Positions 22,290 through 33,492 of a stretch of 64,000 bases of DNA are shown in pieces. The position numbers and the translations under genes were made by a program. The notes beneath the pieces are model-generated. The model was not told where the DNA came from. It did not search any database and was given only the letters and a program-made list of their open reading frames with translations. The stretch is from Acanthosepion pharaonis (lineage: Eukaryota; Mollusca; Cephalopoda; Sepiida; Sepiidae). How positions within the stretch are numbered: position 1 is the first letter of the stretch; each line of letters begins with the position of its first letter. The stretch spans positions 153,672-217,671 of the forward strand of contig CAHIKZ030002642.1 in assembly GCA_903632075.3 (NCBI GenBank). The letters are read 5' to 3'.

Positions 22290-22588
22290 AATAGCCATGT
22301 TCTTTTATTGAGGCAGGACTGGGATTAAACTGGCAGAAAGCAAGGTGGGTCCTACCTAACAAAGGATTTCTCACAATGATTTTACAAGGCCAGCATGTAC
22401 AACATGCTAGGGCCATTTGATGTCTGCTGATACTGGATTGTCTCCGACAGCCAGTACAATGTGTTCTTCATGGTCAGGCTCTTGCTGATGCCCAACTAAG
22501 ACACTCATGCTTGTTCAAGTTCACAGTGTTTTTATCAAGACATTATCTCTAGGAAGGTTGCCCTCAAGGATTGAGACCCCATAATAAA

Positions 22589-22647
<59 letters not shown>

Positions 22648-22880
22648 CTTTATTAGAACCTCATCTGCTCTTTGACAAGTCTTCTTTTTGCCCTGTTTGG
22701 TAACATTCTACCCACCCAATCAGGAGGAAATGTCATAGGGAATCTGGTTTAGGCACCAGCCACTTGCACATTTGCCAGGTTGTACTGGGTTACCTGCTAC
22801 AAATAATTGGCCTAAACTTGACCTGACCAAGAGTATATAAATTTTGAAAAGCTGACTATTGTACACTTTGCCAAAAAAAA
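22290..22880. other. Unclassified insert in the Tc1 remnant, with (TA)n
   Basis: A relatively GC-richer stretch (22310-22590), a TA run (22594-22643) and a further 220 bp ending in a TATA-like tatataaatt (about 22834-22843). It interrupts the transposase between its catalytic and C-terminal fragments and so is probably a later insertion of an unrecognised repeat. Confidence 0.35.
22594..22643. repeat. (TA)n microsatellite
   Basis: About 25 TA units. Confidence 0.95.
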
Positions 22881-22889
22881 AAAAAAGAT

Positions 22890-23100
22890 TTCAAAAATAA
22901 AACTTATGGAATGGTCCTCAGCCTCTCAAGATATTAATCTAATAGAAAACATGATCCATCACTAAAATATGTGTATATAAAATGGAAAACAGTATTCTTG
23001 CAAAGAAGATATCTAGGAAGCAGTAACTATTGCATCTATGGGAAATTATCATTAGATCTGACATGTCTTGACGTCTCTAATAAAATTTCTCAAATATTCA
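22890..23100 (+). pseudogene. Tc1-like transposase C-terminal fragment
   Basis: The reading KLMEWSSASQDINLIENMIH, then NGKQYSCKEDI, then EAVTIAS, follows the conserved Tc1 end (W...S.DLNPIENLW, then ..YSS.EDIWEAV). It includes the Glu of the DDE/DxE catalytic triad in the 'IEN' motif. Stop codons interrupt it. Confidence 0.7.
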
Positions 23101-23236
23101 GGACAGTAGACAAAAATAAAAAAAATATACTGTTTAATAAATAAATGGAGTGTCTACTCAAATATGAGTATCCACTAAAAATAATGTTTAAGTAATAAAA
23201 ATCTGTCAGATTAATAAACAAAAAATTCATCCCTTT

Positions 23237-23239
<3 letters not shown>

Positions 23240-23293
<54 letters not shown>
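23240..23293. repeat. (TA)n(CA)n microsatellite
   Basis: About 23 TA units followed by acacaca. Confidence 0.95.
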
Positions 23294-23760
23294 GACACTC
23301 TCAGAAATAGCATGAGGTGAACTTGACAGAAGACTGAAAAAAAAATGAAAGTGCTCTTAGAGTTATGTAAAAAAAGAATGGTATCATTTATCAAACTTAT
23401 ACTTTGAGAAACTTTTGCAACAAATGTCAAACATTTGTGCTGCAGTAATCAAGGCTGAAGGAGGATATTTTGACGAGAGCAAAATTTAATCAAAATGTTT
23501 TTTTTTTTTCTTTTTGTCATAATAAAATGTCTAATAAAAATATCATGTCTCACTTTTTTTTTAACCATGTATATTAATTTTCTCATTTAAAGTACAAAAC
23601 AACTACTTTTGGGGCCAATTTAAAAAAAATTACCAAGAATGGCCTCAAACTTTTGAACTGTAGTGTATATATATATATATATATATATATTGAATGCTAC
23701 AAAACAGAAAATATTAAAATCTAAAAATAAAAATGATGCATGAAATGATATGAAAACAGA

Positions 23761-24310
23761 AGAAGAAGCATATTAAAAATATTTAGAAACATTAAGAAAT
23801 ATATTAAGAAGCATATTTAGAAACATTAAGAAACATCAAACATTAAGAAACTTATTAAACATTTAGAAACATTAAACATATTAAGAATTATTAACCATTA
23901 AGAAACATATTAAACATATTTAGAAATGTTTAGAAACATTAAGAAACATTAAACATATTTAGAAGCATTAAGAAACATATTAAGCATTTAGAAACATTAA
24001 ACATATTTAGAAACATTAAAAAGCATTTAGAAACATTAAACATATTTAGAAACATTAAAAAACATTAAGAAACATTAAACATATTTAGAAACATTAAAAA
24101 ACACTAAGAAACATTAAACATATTTAGAAACATTAAAAAACATATTTAGAAACCTTTAAACATTAAGAAACATTAAACATATTTAGAAACATTAAACAAC
24201 ACTAAGAAACATTAAACATATTTAGAAACATTAAGAAACGTTTAGAAACATTAAGAAACATATTTAGAAACATATTTAGAAACCTTAAACATTAAGAAAC
24301 ATTAAAACCA
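23761..24310. repeat. Minisatellite of 'agaaacattaaacatattt' type
   Basis: About 550 bp is built from variants of agaaacatta + agaaacattaaacatattt (basic unit about 12-13 bp, often in 25-30-bp compounds). Directly visible, AT-rich and non-coding. Confidence 0.95.
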
Positions 24311-24540
24311 TCATAAAAATCAATAAGAAAAATGAAGAAAACTGATAAAATGTAATAAATAAAAATTGAAAAACCATTAAAAATGCATGAGAAGATACTA
24401 AACTTTCTCATCCTGAAATAACCAAACAACAGATTCTTATTAATCCCACCTTGAAAAGCATTTTTATAGGGAAATTTTGAATCCTGTTAAACTAGGCTAA
24501 GTACTAGCTAGGATAAGGGAATTATCCATAAACCTAAATT
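24311..24540. other. Transition between two A-rich arrays
   Basis: About 230 bp with a short unique piece (about 24395-24530) between the minisatellite and the larger A-rich array. Confidence 0.4.
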
Positions 24541-25734
24541 AACCAAAAATTATGAATTAACAAAAATATAAAAAATAAAGTGATGAAAACAAACATCAAA
24601 AAAAAAATATTAATGGCAAAATATTGTCATTCTTGAAAAATATGTGCCAAAAGTAAGGAAATAAATATTCATAATCAAATGAAAAAAAATATATATCATC
24701 AAAAATATGTGCCAAAAACGAGAAAAACACAAATAACGTAAAAAAAAGCTAAAATGGTGAAAAGTATAATTCCTGAAAAATAAAACCTACAAAAAGAAAA
24801 AACGGTAATGTAATATCATTCTTGAAAAATATGTTATGAGAGGAAGAAAAACAAAAATATGTATAAATATGTACCAAAATCTAGAAAAAATAAATACACC
24901 AAAATTTTAAAAGTGTAATTCCTGAAAAATTTATTCATAAAGCAAGGAAAAACTGAAATATGCCAAAATTCTAAAATGGCAAAAATGTATAAATCCTACA
25001 AAATATTTACTTAAATCCAGGAAAAGTGAAATATACCAGAAATATAAATAGACAAAAAAAGTATTTCCTGAAATATATTGACTTAAATCAAGTGAAATAT
25101 CCCCAAAATATAAAATAGCAAAAAAGTGTAAATCTTAAAAAATATTGATTTAAATCAAGGAAGGCAGAAATTTTCCAAAGATTTAAAATGGCAAAAATGT
25201 GTAAATCCTAAAAAACTATTTACTTAAGGCAAAGTGAAATGTACCAGAAATCTAAATAGACAAAAAGAATAATTCTTGAAATATATTTACTTACAGAAAA
25301 GAAAACAGAAATATCCCCAAAATCTAAAATAGCAAACTGTAATTCCTGAAAAATATTTAAAACAAGAAAAAGAGAAATATCCCCCAAAATCTAAAATGTT
25401 AAAAAAAAAATATAAATCTTAAAAAATATTTTTTTAAATCCAGGTAAAGTGAAATATACCAAAAATCTAAAATGGCAAAAATTTGAACTTTCTGAAATAT
25501 ATTTACTCAAATCAATGAAAACAGAAATATCCAAAAAATCTAAAATAACAAAATATGAATCCCTGAAAAATATTTACTTCATACAAGGAAGCAGAATTGC
25601 CCCCAAAATTTAAAATAACAAGGTGTCATTTATGAAAAATATATTCTTAAAAAATTGAATTTGGTTTAATTCTAGAAAAATATATGCTTAAAGCAAACAA
25701 AACAAAAATATCCCAGAAATCTAAAATTGTACAA

Positions 25735-26275
25735 ATGTGCAATTTCCAAAAAATATTTACTTAAATCCCAGAAAACAAATATCCCAAAAATTTAAAATAG
25801 CAAAAAATTTATTTCCTGAAAAATATTTACTTGAAGCAAGAAACAGAAATAACCCAAAGTTTAAAATAGTAAATAGTGTCATTCATGCAAAATAAAAAAT
25901 ATATACTTTAAAAAATATATATATAATTAAGGGAAACAGAAATCTGAAAAGGTAAAAAAAAGTGTCATTCCTGCAAAATATCCACTTAAAACAAATATTC
26001 CAAAAATAGAAAAAAGGTGTAATTCCTGCAAAATATTTACTCAAATCAAGGAACCAGAAACATTGCAAAAATCTAAAATAGAAAATTGTAATTCCGTAAA
26101 ATTGTATACTTAAATCATACAAAAAGAGAATTATCTAAAATATCAAAAATGTATAATTTCTGAAACATACATAATTGAAACAGAAAAAACAGAAATATCC
26201 CAAAATTCTAAAATGGCATAAAAGTGTAATTCCTGAAAAATATTTACTAAAATCAAGAAAAAAAAATATCCTCAA
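25735..26275. repeat. Higher-order duplicate within the A-rich array, copy 1
   Basis: About 540 bp that recurs at 27895-28445 with high identity, including landmarks such as gaagcaagaaacagaaataa, gtaattccg(t)aattgtatac and agagaattatctaaaatatc. The offset is about 2.16 kb, much longer than the basic unit. Confidence 0.8.
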
Positions 26276-27894
26276 AAATCTAAAATGTCAAAAATGTGTC
26301 ATTCCTGAAATCAAAAGAAAAAAAAATATCCTGAAAATTTAAAATGGTGTGATTCTTGAAAAATAAATACTTTAAAAAAAAATCAAATACCCCCAATTTC
26401 TAAAATAACAAGAAAGTGTCAAAAATATTCAAATCAAAGAAAAAAAAGTGTAATGTCTGAAAAATATATACTTAAATCAATCAAAACAAATACCACAAAA
26501 ATATAAAATAATAAAAAAAAATGTTATTCCATAAAAATATTTATCTAAAAGAAAACAAATATCCAAAAATTAATAAAATAGAAAAAAAATTTAATTCCAG
26601 AAAAATATATACTTAAATCTAGGAAAACCTCAAAAATCTAAAATGGCAAAACTGTTTCAATTCTTGAGAATATGTAATTAAGTAAAGGAAAACAAATATC
26701 CCAAAAATCTAAAATGTGTACATTCTGAAAAATATCTATGTAAAGTTAAGAAAACAGAAATACCTCCCAAAATATAAATTACCAAAAAAATGTCATTCCT
26801 GAAAGATATATACTTAAATCAAAAGAAAATTGAAATATCTTAAAAATTGCAAAAATGGTGTAATTCTTGAAAAATATTTATTCAAAGTCAGGAAAACAGA
26901 AATGTCCCAAAAGTCTAGAATAGCAAAAATGTGCAGTTCTTGAAAAATATTCACTTTACATCAAAGGAAACAGAAATATCCGATAAATCTGAGAAATATA
27001 TACTTAACTCAAAGTAAATAGAAATAAATCTGAGAAATATATACTTAAATCAAATTAAATAGAAATACACCAAAAACTAAAATAGCAAAAAAGAAAGTAT
27101 CATTTCTCAAATTTATATATTTAGTCAAGAAACAAAAAGAATTATCACAAAAATCTAAAATGACAAAATGTAAATCCTGAAAAATATTTACTTAAATGAA
27201 GCAAATGTGAAATATCTCCTAAAATCTAAATAGCAAAAAACTGGAATTCCTGAAAAACATCTCTGAAAATAAAGAAAAACAAAAATATGCTAAAAATCTA
27301 AAATGGCAAAAATGTGCATTTCCTGAAAAAATAGTTACTTAGATCACGGAAAACAAAAACACCACAATAATCTAAAAAAGTGTAATTTATGAAAAATATA
27401 TTGTTAAAGCAAAGCAAAAAGAAATATAAAATATCAAAAAAGTGCAATTCCTGAAAAATATGCACTCAAAGAAAACAGAAATATCACACAAATCAAAAAT
27501 TGTAAAAAATGTGTGTAATTTTTAAAAAATATATACTTAAATTGAGGAAAACAGAAATAGCCCCCCCAATCTAAAAAGACAATAAAGTATAATTTCTGAA
27601 ACTTATATACTTAAAGCAAGGAAATCATAAATATCCCCCAAATCTAAAATATCTATAAAATTGTCATTCCTAAAAAATATTTACTTCAAGCAATGAAAAT
27701 AGAAACACGTCAAAAAATTTAAAATAATAAAAAATATATTCTTACAAGAAAAATATTCTAGAAATTAAAAATGGCAACAAGGGTAATTCTTCAAAAATCT
27801 AAAATGTCAAATTCATGCAATTCCTCATAATAAAAAAAAGATTATTTAAATCAAAGAAAACAAAAATATCACACAAATCTGAAATTGTAAAAAT

Positions 27895-28445
27895 AAAGTA
27901 ATTTCCAAAAAATTACTTAAATCCCAAAAAACAAATATCCCAAAAATTTAAAATAGCAAAAAATTTATTTCCTGAAAAATATTTACTTGAAGCAAGGAAC
28001 AGAAATAACCCAAAATTCAAAATAGTAAATAATGTCATTCATATAAAATAAAAAAATATATACTTTAAAAAAATATATATATATACTTTAATCAAGGGAA
28101 ACAGAAATCTGAAAAGGTCAAAAAAAAAGTGTCATTCCTGCAAAATATCCACTTAAAACAAATATTCCAAAAATCTAAAATAGAAAAAAGGTGTAATTCC
28201 TGAAAAATATTTACTCAAATCAAGGAACCAGAAACATCCCAAAAATCTAAAATAGAGAAAATTGTAATTCCGTAGAATTGTATACTTAAATCAAACAAAA
28301 AGAGAATTATCTAAAATATCAAAAATGTTAATTTCTGAAACATACGTACTTGAAGTAAGGGAAACAGAAATATCCCAAAATTCTAAAATGGCATAAAAGT
28401 GTAATTCTTGAAAAATATTTACTAAAATCAAGAAAAAAAAAAAGA
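27895..28445. repeat. Higher-order duplicate within the A-rich array, copy 2
   Basis: Second copy of the 25735-26275 block. The two are far more similar to each other than neighbouring basic units are, so a segment of several units was duplicated after the array had diverged. Confidence 0.8.
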
Positions 28446-28649
28446 TATCAAAAATCAAAAAAGTCATTCCTGAAAAATAAAGTACGTAAAAACAAATACC
28501 TTGAAAATTTAGAATGACAAAAAAGTATCATTCATGAAAAATATATTAAATGAAAAGAAGAGAAATATAAAAATTAAAAATGGTATAATACTTGAAAAAT
28601 ATTCATTCATGTCAAAGAAAATAGAAATTTTCTGGATAAGTACATTACA

Positions 28650-28850
28650 AGTTGATCCTCCTGTGACAATATTGTGGCTGTAGCACAGTCACTGGTATCA
28701 GTAGTTAATGTCAATTCTTTCACTGGGTCGAAAATTTTAACTGGTTTATGAGTGCCATTTTTAATTTCTTGAAAGCAACCTCCTGTCTTTTGTCCATTGA
28801 AACTCAGTATTCTTCTTCCTTATTTTGTGGAGTTACCCCACTTCAGTCAG
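28650..28850 (-). pseudogene. Gypsy-type LTR retroelement RNase H fragment
   Basis: The minus strand reads TEFQWTKDR, then after a frame change AFKKLKMAL, then KPVKIFDPVKELTLTTDTSD followed by CATATILSQEDQ. This is the start of the RT-associated RNase H domain of Ty3/Gypsy elements (F.W......AF..LK, LTLTTDASD with the catalytic Asp). Only this part remains. It lies inside the A-rich array and is separated from the RT fragment at 29281-30020 by a SINE tail and other sequence. Confidence 0.75.
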
Positions 28851-28851
28851 T

Positions 28852-28935
28852 TATGTGCCATGCGTGATACATGCATAAGTGATCATGTATCTTTTGATAC
28901 ATGACTGACGAGGCAGATTTTTTTTCCTACAGTAG
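28852..28935 (-). repeat. SINE tail copy (minus)
   Basis: The plus strand reads gtcagttatgtgccatgcgt, then gatcatgtatcttttgatac, then atgactgacgaggcagat. It is nearly identical to the start of the copy at 18284-18445 and lies immediately beside the Gypsy RNase H fragment. Confidence 0.75.
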
Positions 28936-29280
28936 ATTCTCATTTAAAAATGCTCCTTAAGCCTATAAATAGGAAGTAATATTCACTGTCATCCCCTTTT
29001 TCATTTTTTTACTCAGGGATGGTAAGATATAGGTCGAACGAGGAAAATGCTTTTTAACTGGGTAACATACACCTTTCGCTTCATTTTCTCTAGGACTTTC
29101 TCCTACACCCAATTACACACATGCAAACACATTCTTTAGTTTTTAAATATTTTCTTCATTGTTTTGTAACAATGAACTTGACTCTACAACACGCAACAAT
29201 ATTCTATTGTCCATGTATACCTTTGTTTTGTTAATACATGCTTATTGTTTGTTTATATATATAGTTTTGTTGTTACTTTG
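28936..29280. other. Unclassified sequence between Gypsy fragments
   Basis: AT-rich, with no clear homology to the flanking Gypsy remnants. Probably later insertion or decayed sequence. Confidence 0.35.
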
Positions 29281-30020
29281 TCATTTTATTAGCCAGACTC
29301 CAATTCTGAGTCCATCATTTTCATTGTGGGATAAATGGTTCCACAAGTTTCCACATAGTAGATATCTGTTACAGAAATTGGTTAATCCTGAAAAAGGGTC
29401 TAACTTTTTTTTTTTTTTTTTTTTTTTTTTATTTCTGGGTGCATCTATCTCTGATATCCTATTAATGAGTTTATCATCGGACAATATACCTTCTTTGGAT
29501 ATTTGATATCCTAGGTATAAAATTTTTCCACAACTCACATTTATTGCAATTAATTGTCATACCCACACTACTTAATTTTCTTAAAACTTGCTCCATTTTA
29601 CTTTTGAGCTCTCCTTTACTGTACACCAATGCCAATGTCGTCCTGATATACAATTATATTTTTCATTCCCTCTAAAACTTTTTTGATGGCTTTTTGGAAA
29701 ATGTGACTTAATGTTTTTACGACAAACGGCAAACAAGTCCATCTTATTAATTAAATAGGGGTGTTCATTGTGGTGACTTATTGAAACTTGCTATCAATTT
29801 TTATCTGATTATATGCTGACTTAAGATCAACTTTAGCAAAGTATTTCATACCAACAAACTCATGCTACACTGTTTCAATGTTTGGCAACAGGATTGAATC
29901 CAAACAGATCTGGTGATTCATGCCTACCTTATAATCATCACAAATTCTTAAATCTCCATTGGGCTTGCGTATTGCCACAATGGGTGAAGCCCAATTGCTA
30001 CCACCCTGACTGACTTTTTC
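29281..30020 (-). pseudogene. Gypsy-type LTR retroelement reverse transcriptase fragment
   Basis: Minus-strand reading from about 30020 downward shows the ordered Ty3/Gypsy RT blocks: GGSNWASPIVAIRKPNGDLR, ICDDYK, KYFAKVDLKSAYNQI, then MNTPI, HIFQKAIKKVLEGMKNII and YQDD (the catalytic motif, YxDD form). Next come LGYQISKEGILSDDKLINR and the connection region LDPFSGLTNFCNRYL. Stops, frameshifts and a T/A homopolymer (29406-29430) break the frame. This is a dead pol fragment without LTRs, inserted in the A-rich array. I give only the motifs visible here and no repaired protein. Confidence 0.85.
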
Positions 30021-30334
30021 TAATACGGTGGTGAAAATAAATACAACACCCCATGAAATTGTTAATAATTTTCTTATTACTGCACAAATTCCTCTGAAAA
30101 TTTGTGTGTGGTACCGAGATTCAATGGCTATTAGTAAACATATTCGATTTTATAACAACTTTACACCAAAAGAAGTTATCAAGAAAGTTATTAAGAAAAA
30201 TATGCTTTTGAGGGCGGAAATAAGCATCAGTTTTTCATATTTAACAACAAAATTATACAAAATTCAATATTTACATTTATTCCCTTACAATTGTAATACT
30301 TCAACACACCTGTTTTGCATTGAATCAATAAGTT

Positions 30335-30448
30335 TCACAAATCTAAAATAGAAAAAAACTGCAATTCCTGCAGAATATATACTGAAACCAAAAGAAAAGA
30401 GGAATATCTTAAAAATCTAAAATGGCAAAACATGTAATTTCTGAAATA
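30335..30448. repeat. A-rich array resumes
   Basis: The ctaaaatagaaaaaaactgc, attcctgcagaatatat and aaaaatctaaaatggcaaaa phrases match the units at 24.5-28.6 kb. They show that the Gypsy and LINE fragments are insertions into one pre-existing array. Confidence 0.8.
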
Positions 30449-31121
30449 GTGTCTTCTTGGTCTGCCTCTCACTCTTCAGTCAGCATACCTGAGTGTGTAT
30501 TCTCTTAGGGCTGGTTGGTTGATAGGCATACAAGTGAGGTGTCCAAACCACTTGATCTTCTGTTGTTTGATGTGTTGTATGATTGGTATTGCTTCTACCA
30601 TATCTCTTATTGTCTCATTCCTGATCTTGTCTCACCTGATCTTATTCACTGCTTTCCTCAAGCATTTCATCTCACAAGTGATCAGTTTCCTCTGAAGGGT
30701 TTTTCTTAGGGGCCATGTCTAGCACTGGTATGTCATTGTTTATAGTAAAATGGTGTTGATGAGATTTGCCGTGGTGTTCATGGAAATGCTAGGATGTTTT
30801 TCAAGCAAAGCAAGTTGGTAACTGCATTGTCTTTTTGACTTCTGGTCTTGATTTCTCTGTCTAGTTTGTCGTTTTCAGTAAATATGATATTTGATATTTG
30901 AATTCACTGGTTTGCTTTAGCTGAGTCCCATTAATGTTAATGTCCAGTTTTTCTGGTCCCTTGCTGATGGTCATGACCTCAGTCTTACTGACACTGATCT
31001 TCATGTCATATTTCTCACAGATTGAGTTGAGTTGGTTTGTGTGTTCCTGCAGCTTGACCCTGTCGTTGTTCATCATTGCCTGGTTGTTGGTAAACATGAA
31101 TTCATTGAGTGCCTCAGGATC
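30449..31121 (-). pseudogene. Non-LTR retrotransposon RT C-terminal region (minus)
   Basis: Minus strand from about 31115 reads LQEHTNQLNSICEKYDMKIS, then VSKTEVMTISKGPEKLDINI, NGTQLKQTSEFKY, then after frame changes NAVTNLLCLKN, LVRRNA-like pieces, IPIIQHIKQQ-like pieces and a terminal RVRGRPRR. The 'K.MKIS..KTEVM.IS' block and the C-terminal RGRPR are typical of RTE/Jockey-group LINEs. It is a 5'-truncated, frameshifted copy inserted into the A-rich array and differs in sequence from the family at 1545-2217. Confidence 0.8.
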
Positions 31122-32415
31122 TGAAAAAATGGAAATAACCAAAATATATAAAATCACAAGCAGAAATGTGTTAAATATTAAGGTAAACAAAATGACCAAA
31201 AACAGAGAAATACTGAAAAGTGGTAGCAGGAAAAATAAAAGAGAAATTGTTAAAATTCATAAAAATATAAAAATTTTTATTAATCATGTACGAAGACGAA
31301 ACGGAAGAAATTGGCAAAACACTAAGAAATTGATCAATCCAGAAAAAGAACGAATGATGAGGGAATAATAAAAAATACAAAACTGGCATAAAACTACAAA
31401 TAGCACAAATGCCAATAAACCTAAATTGGCCAAAAATATACAAATGCTGAAAAATATCAGCTTTAATTAAGAAAGATTGAAAAAACGTAAAATACTCCAA
31501 AATAGCTAGATCTTGAAGAATATGAGCATAAAACCAGTAAAACACAAATATCCAATGAGCCTAAATTGGCCAAAAATATAAAAATGCTGAAAAATATGGG
31601 CCTTAATCTAGAAAAAGAGTAATATTGAAAAAGTGTAATATAAAACAAAATAGATCAATCTTGAAGAATATGAGCATAAAACCAGTAAAACACAAATATC
31701 CAATGAGCCTAAATTGGCCAAAAATATAAAAATGCTGAAAAATATGGGCCTTAATCTAAAAAAGAGTAATATTGAAAAAGCGTAAAATAATCCGAAATAG
31801 ATTAATATTGAAGAATATGAACTTAAAACAAGAAAAATGAAAATATACAATTAGACTAAATTGGCCAGAAATATATAAATGCTGAAAAATATGGGCCTTA
31901 ATCTAGGAAATGAGAAATATTGAAAAAGCTTAAAACTAAATAACATTTCTTGTAAATATATATGAAGAGCTGAGAAAATGGAAAATATTCTGATGCAATA
32001 AATCTGGATCTAAGAAATAATTCCTAAAAATTCATGGGAAATTTTAAGACAGTAGAAAAAATACTAAAATAGAAAAAATGAAGAAATCTATATATTGTTA
32101 TATGACAAAAGCTAATAACGTCACAAAATTGTTGAAAATGCTAGCATTAAAAAAAGAAAAGAAAAAAAATTTGTAACAGAATGAATTTAAAAAAAACGAA
32201 AAAAAAAAACATTTAATCAAAAATGCAGCACTGAGACCAAAAATGATCAATCATGAAAAAATCATGGGAAAATGTAAGAAATCTCGAAACTTTGAAAATC
32301 TCCTAAATTGAGAAACAAATGTAAAAATTATAAGAAAAAAATATTGTAAATATCAAGGAAATCAATAGAAAATGAAAATAGATAAAACACAGGAAAAATG
32401 CAAATCTAGACTGTG
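31122..32415. repeat. A-rich array, right part
   Basis: A continuation of A-rich, C-poor repetitive DNA, increasingly degenerate toward 32.4 kb. It contains the dimeric 147-bp subarray at 31380-31965. Confidence 0.7.
31380..31965. repeat. 147-bp tandem subarray (dimer of about 73-bp units)
   Basis: The landmark aaaccagtaaaacacaaata occurs at about 31531 and 31678 (147 bp apart), with a diverged copy near 31826 and a partial one at about 31385. Each 147-bp unit contains two related halves ('gaaaaatatgggccttaatc' and 'gaagaatatgagcataaaac'), so it is a dimer of the basic array unit. Confidence 0.85.
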
Positions 32416-32417
32416 CA

Positions 32418-33065
32418 TCTTATTATAAAACCCAGGTTGCGTGTGTCTGTATGTTTATATATTGTATCGGATTTCCTACATTTTTCAACCAATTTCAGCA
32501 AAACTTCACAGGACTACGTAAAATTACCTTGCGGTGGTTCTGACAGTGCCAAAAATTGGAAAAACACAATTGTTTTTGCATGAAATCAATTTGAAAACAC
32601 GATTCTGTCGCCAGAATGAAAGGGGGACAAATATCAAGTTATACTGATAAAAACCCAGGTTGTGTGTGTGTTCATTTATATATGGGATCGGATTTCCTAC
32701 ATTTTTCAACTGATTTCAACAAAACTTCACTTTTTTTTTGGCAGGTAGTGTTTCTTATTGTCTTGCACACTTTTTTTCTTTTTTTACATTCAGAATGCTT
32801 TAAAAATTCCATTTACAAGACAATTGTTTATAATAAAATTCTATTCAATCAGTAGATTCATAATGATTGAAAACAATGTTTTTGTTTGAGTTTGGGTTTG
32901 ACCAATTCGTAACACCCACCCCCAAAAAAAAACTAATTAAGACATGCGTGTCCATCAACCTTAAACAATAATCTTTGTCAATTTTATTTTCAGTCTTTAT
33001 GATGGTCGATACTTGATCTATCTCTTACTGTTACATCCCCAGGCAACACCGGGCTCTACTGCTAG
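32418..33065 (+). mobile_element. Non-autonomous Helitron-like element, copy 1 (648 bp)
   Basis: It begins TC (TCTTATTATAAAACCCAGG) after an A and ends ...CTAG before a T. A GC hairpin (ccccaggcaacaccgggc, about 33040-33057) lies just inside the 3' end. These are the Helitron hallmarks (5' TC, 3' hairpin + CTRR, A/T insertion site, no TIR). A second internal 5'-end-like segment begins near 32645, so the 5' end is duplicated in tandem. It contains no Rep/helicase ORF. Confidence 0.8.
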
Positions 33066-33490
33066 TAAATAAATATGAGACAGACACAATAAATGTAGCA
33101 AGTTAACTCAGACAACATCGGACATGATTGGTTAGGAAAAACAGGGAACTGTGCAAATGACACATTTTAACTTTAAAGACTAACTGTATATGCACAAATG
33201 AAAATTTGTTCTAGAGAATGAACCATGTAGCATTACAAAATGTAATTATCTGCTCTTGATTTGTGTACAAAATGTATATGTAAAAAAGGTAATCTGTTTT
33301 TTTTTGTGACAGTCTTTTTAGAGATGCAAAATGTAAATCACCTTGTCAGTTGGTACAAATCTCTTCAAATGACAGGCTATTCTTTGTAGTTTACAATTTC
33401 TCTCACCATTCATTAGAAGCCACAAACAGAAAAAAATACATTTGAAAGTCAAATCTATTTTTAAGATTTTAATTTTTTTTATATTTACAT
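33066..33490. other. Unclassified sequence
   Basis: No repeat family or gene recognised between the Helitron-like element and the coding-like segment on the minus strand. Confidence 0.35.
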
Positions 33491-33492
33491 AC

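Larger units (their letters stand above)
20740..23668 (+). mobile_element. Decayed Tc1/mariner-type transposon, internally expanded
   Basis: Three separated plus-strand segments read as parts of one Tc1-like transposase, in order: an N-terminal HTH (20761-20897), a catalytic-region fragment (about 21639-21735) and the C-terminus (about 22890-23100). A terminal repeat follows at 23641-23667 (ctcaaacttttgaactgtag then tgta), whose reverse complement begins TACACTACAGTTCAAAAGTT, typical of Tc1-family ends. Between the pieces lie tandem duplications (20875-21490 and 22072-22285) and an unrelated insert (about 22290-22880). No 5' TIR was found. Confidence 0.65.
24541..28640. repeat. Degenerate A-rich tandem array, unit about 70-75 bp
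   Basis: Diverged units follow the pattern: ccaaaaatctaaaatggcaa, aa(a)gtgtaattcctgaaaaat, atttacttaaatcaaggaaa, acagaaatatc. Spacing of the 'tttacttaaatc' landmark at 25.0-25.3 kb is about 67-75 bp, so roughly 55 units fit here. The plus strand is strongly A-rich and C-poor throughout. The array resumes at 30335-30448 and 31122-32415 after retroelement insertions. I do not recognise the family, and no unit shows coding potential. Confidence 0.85.
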
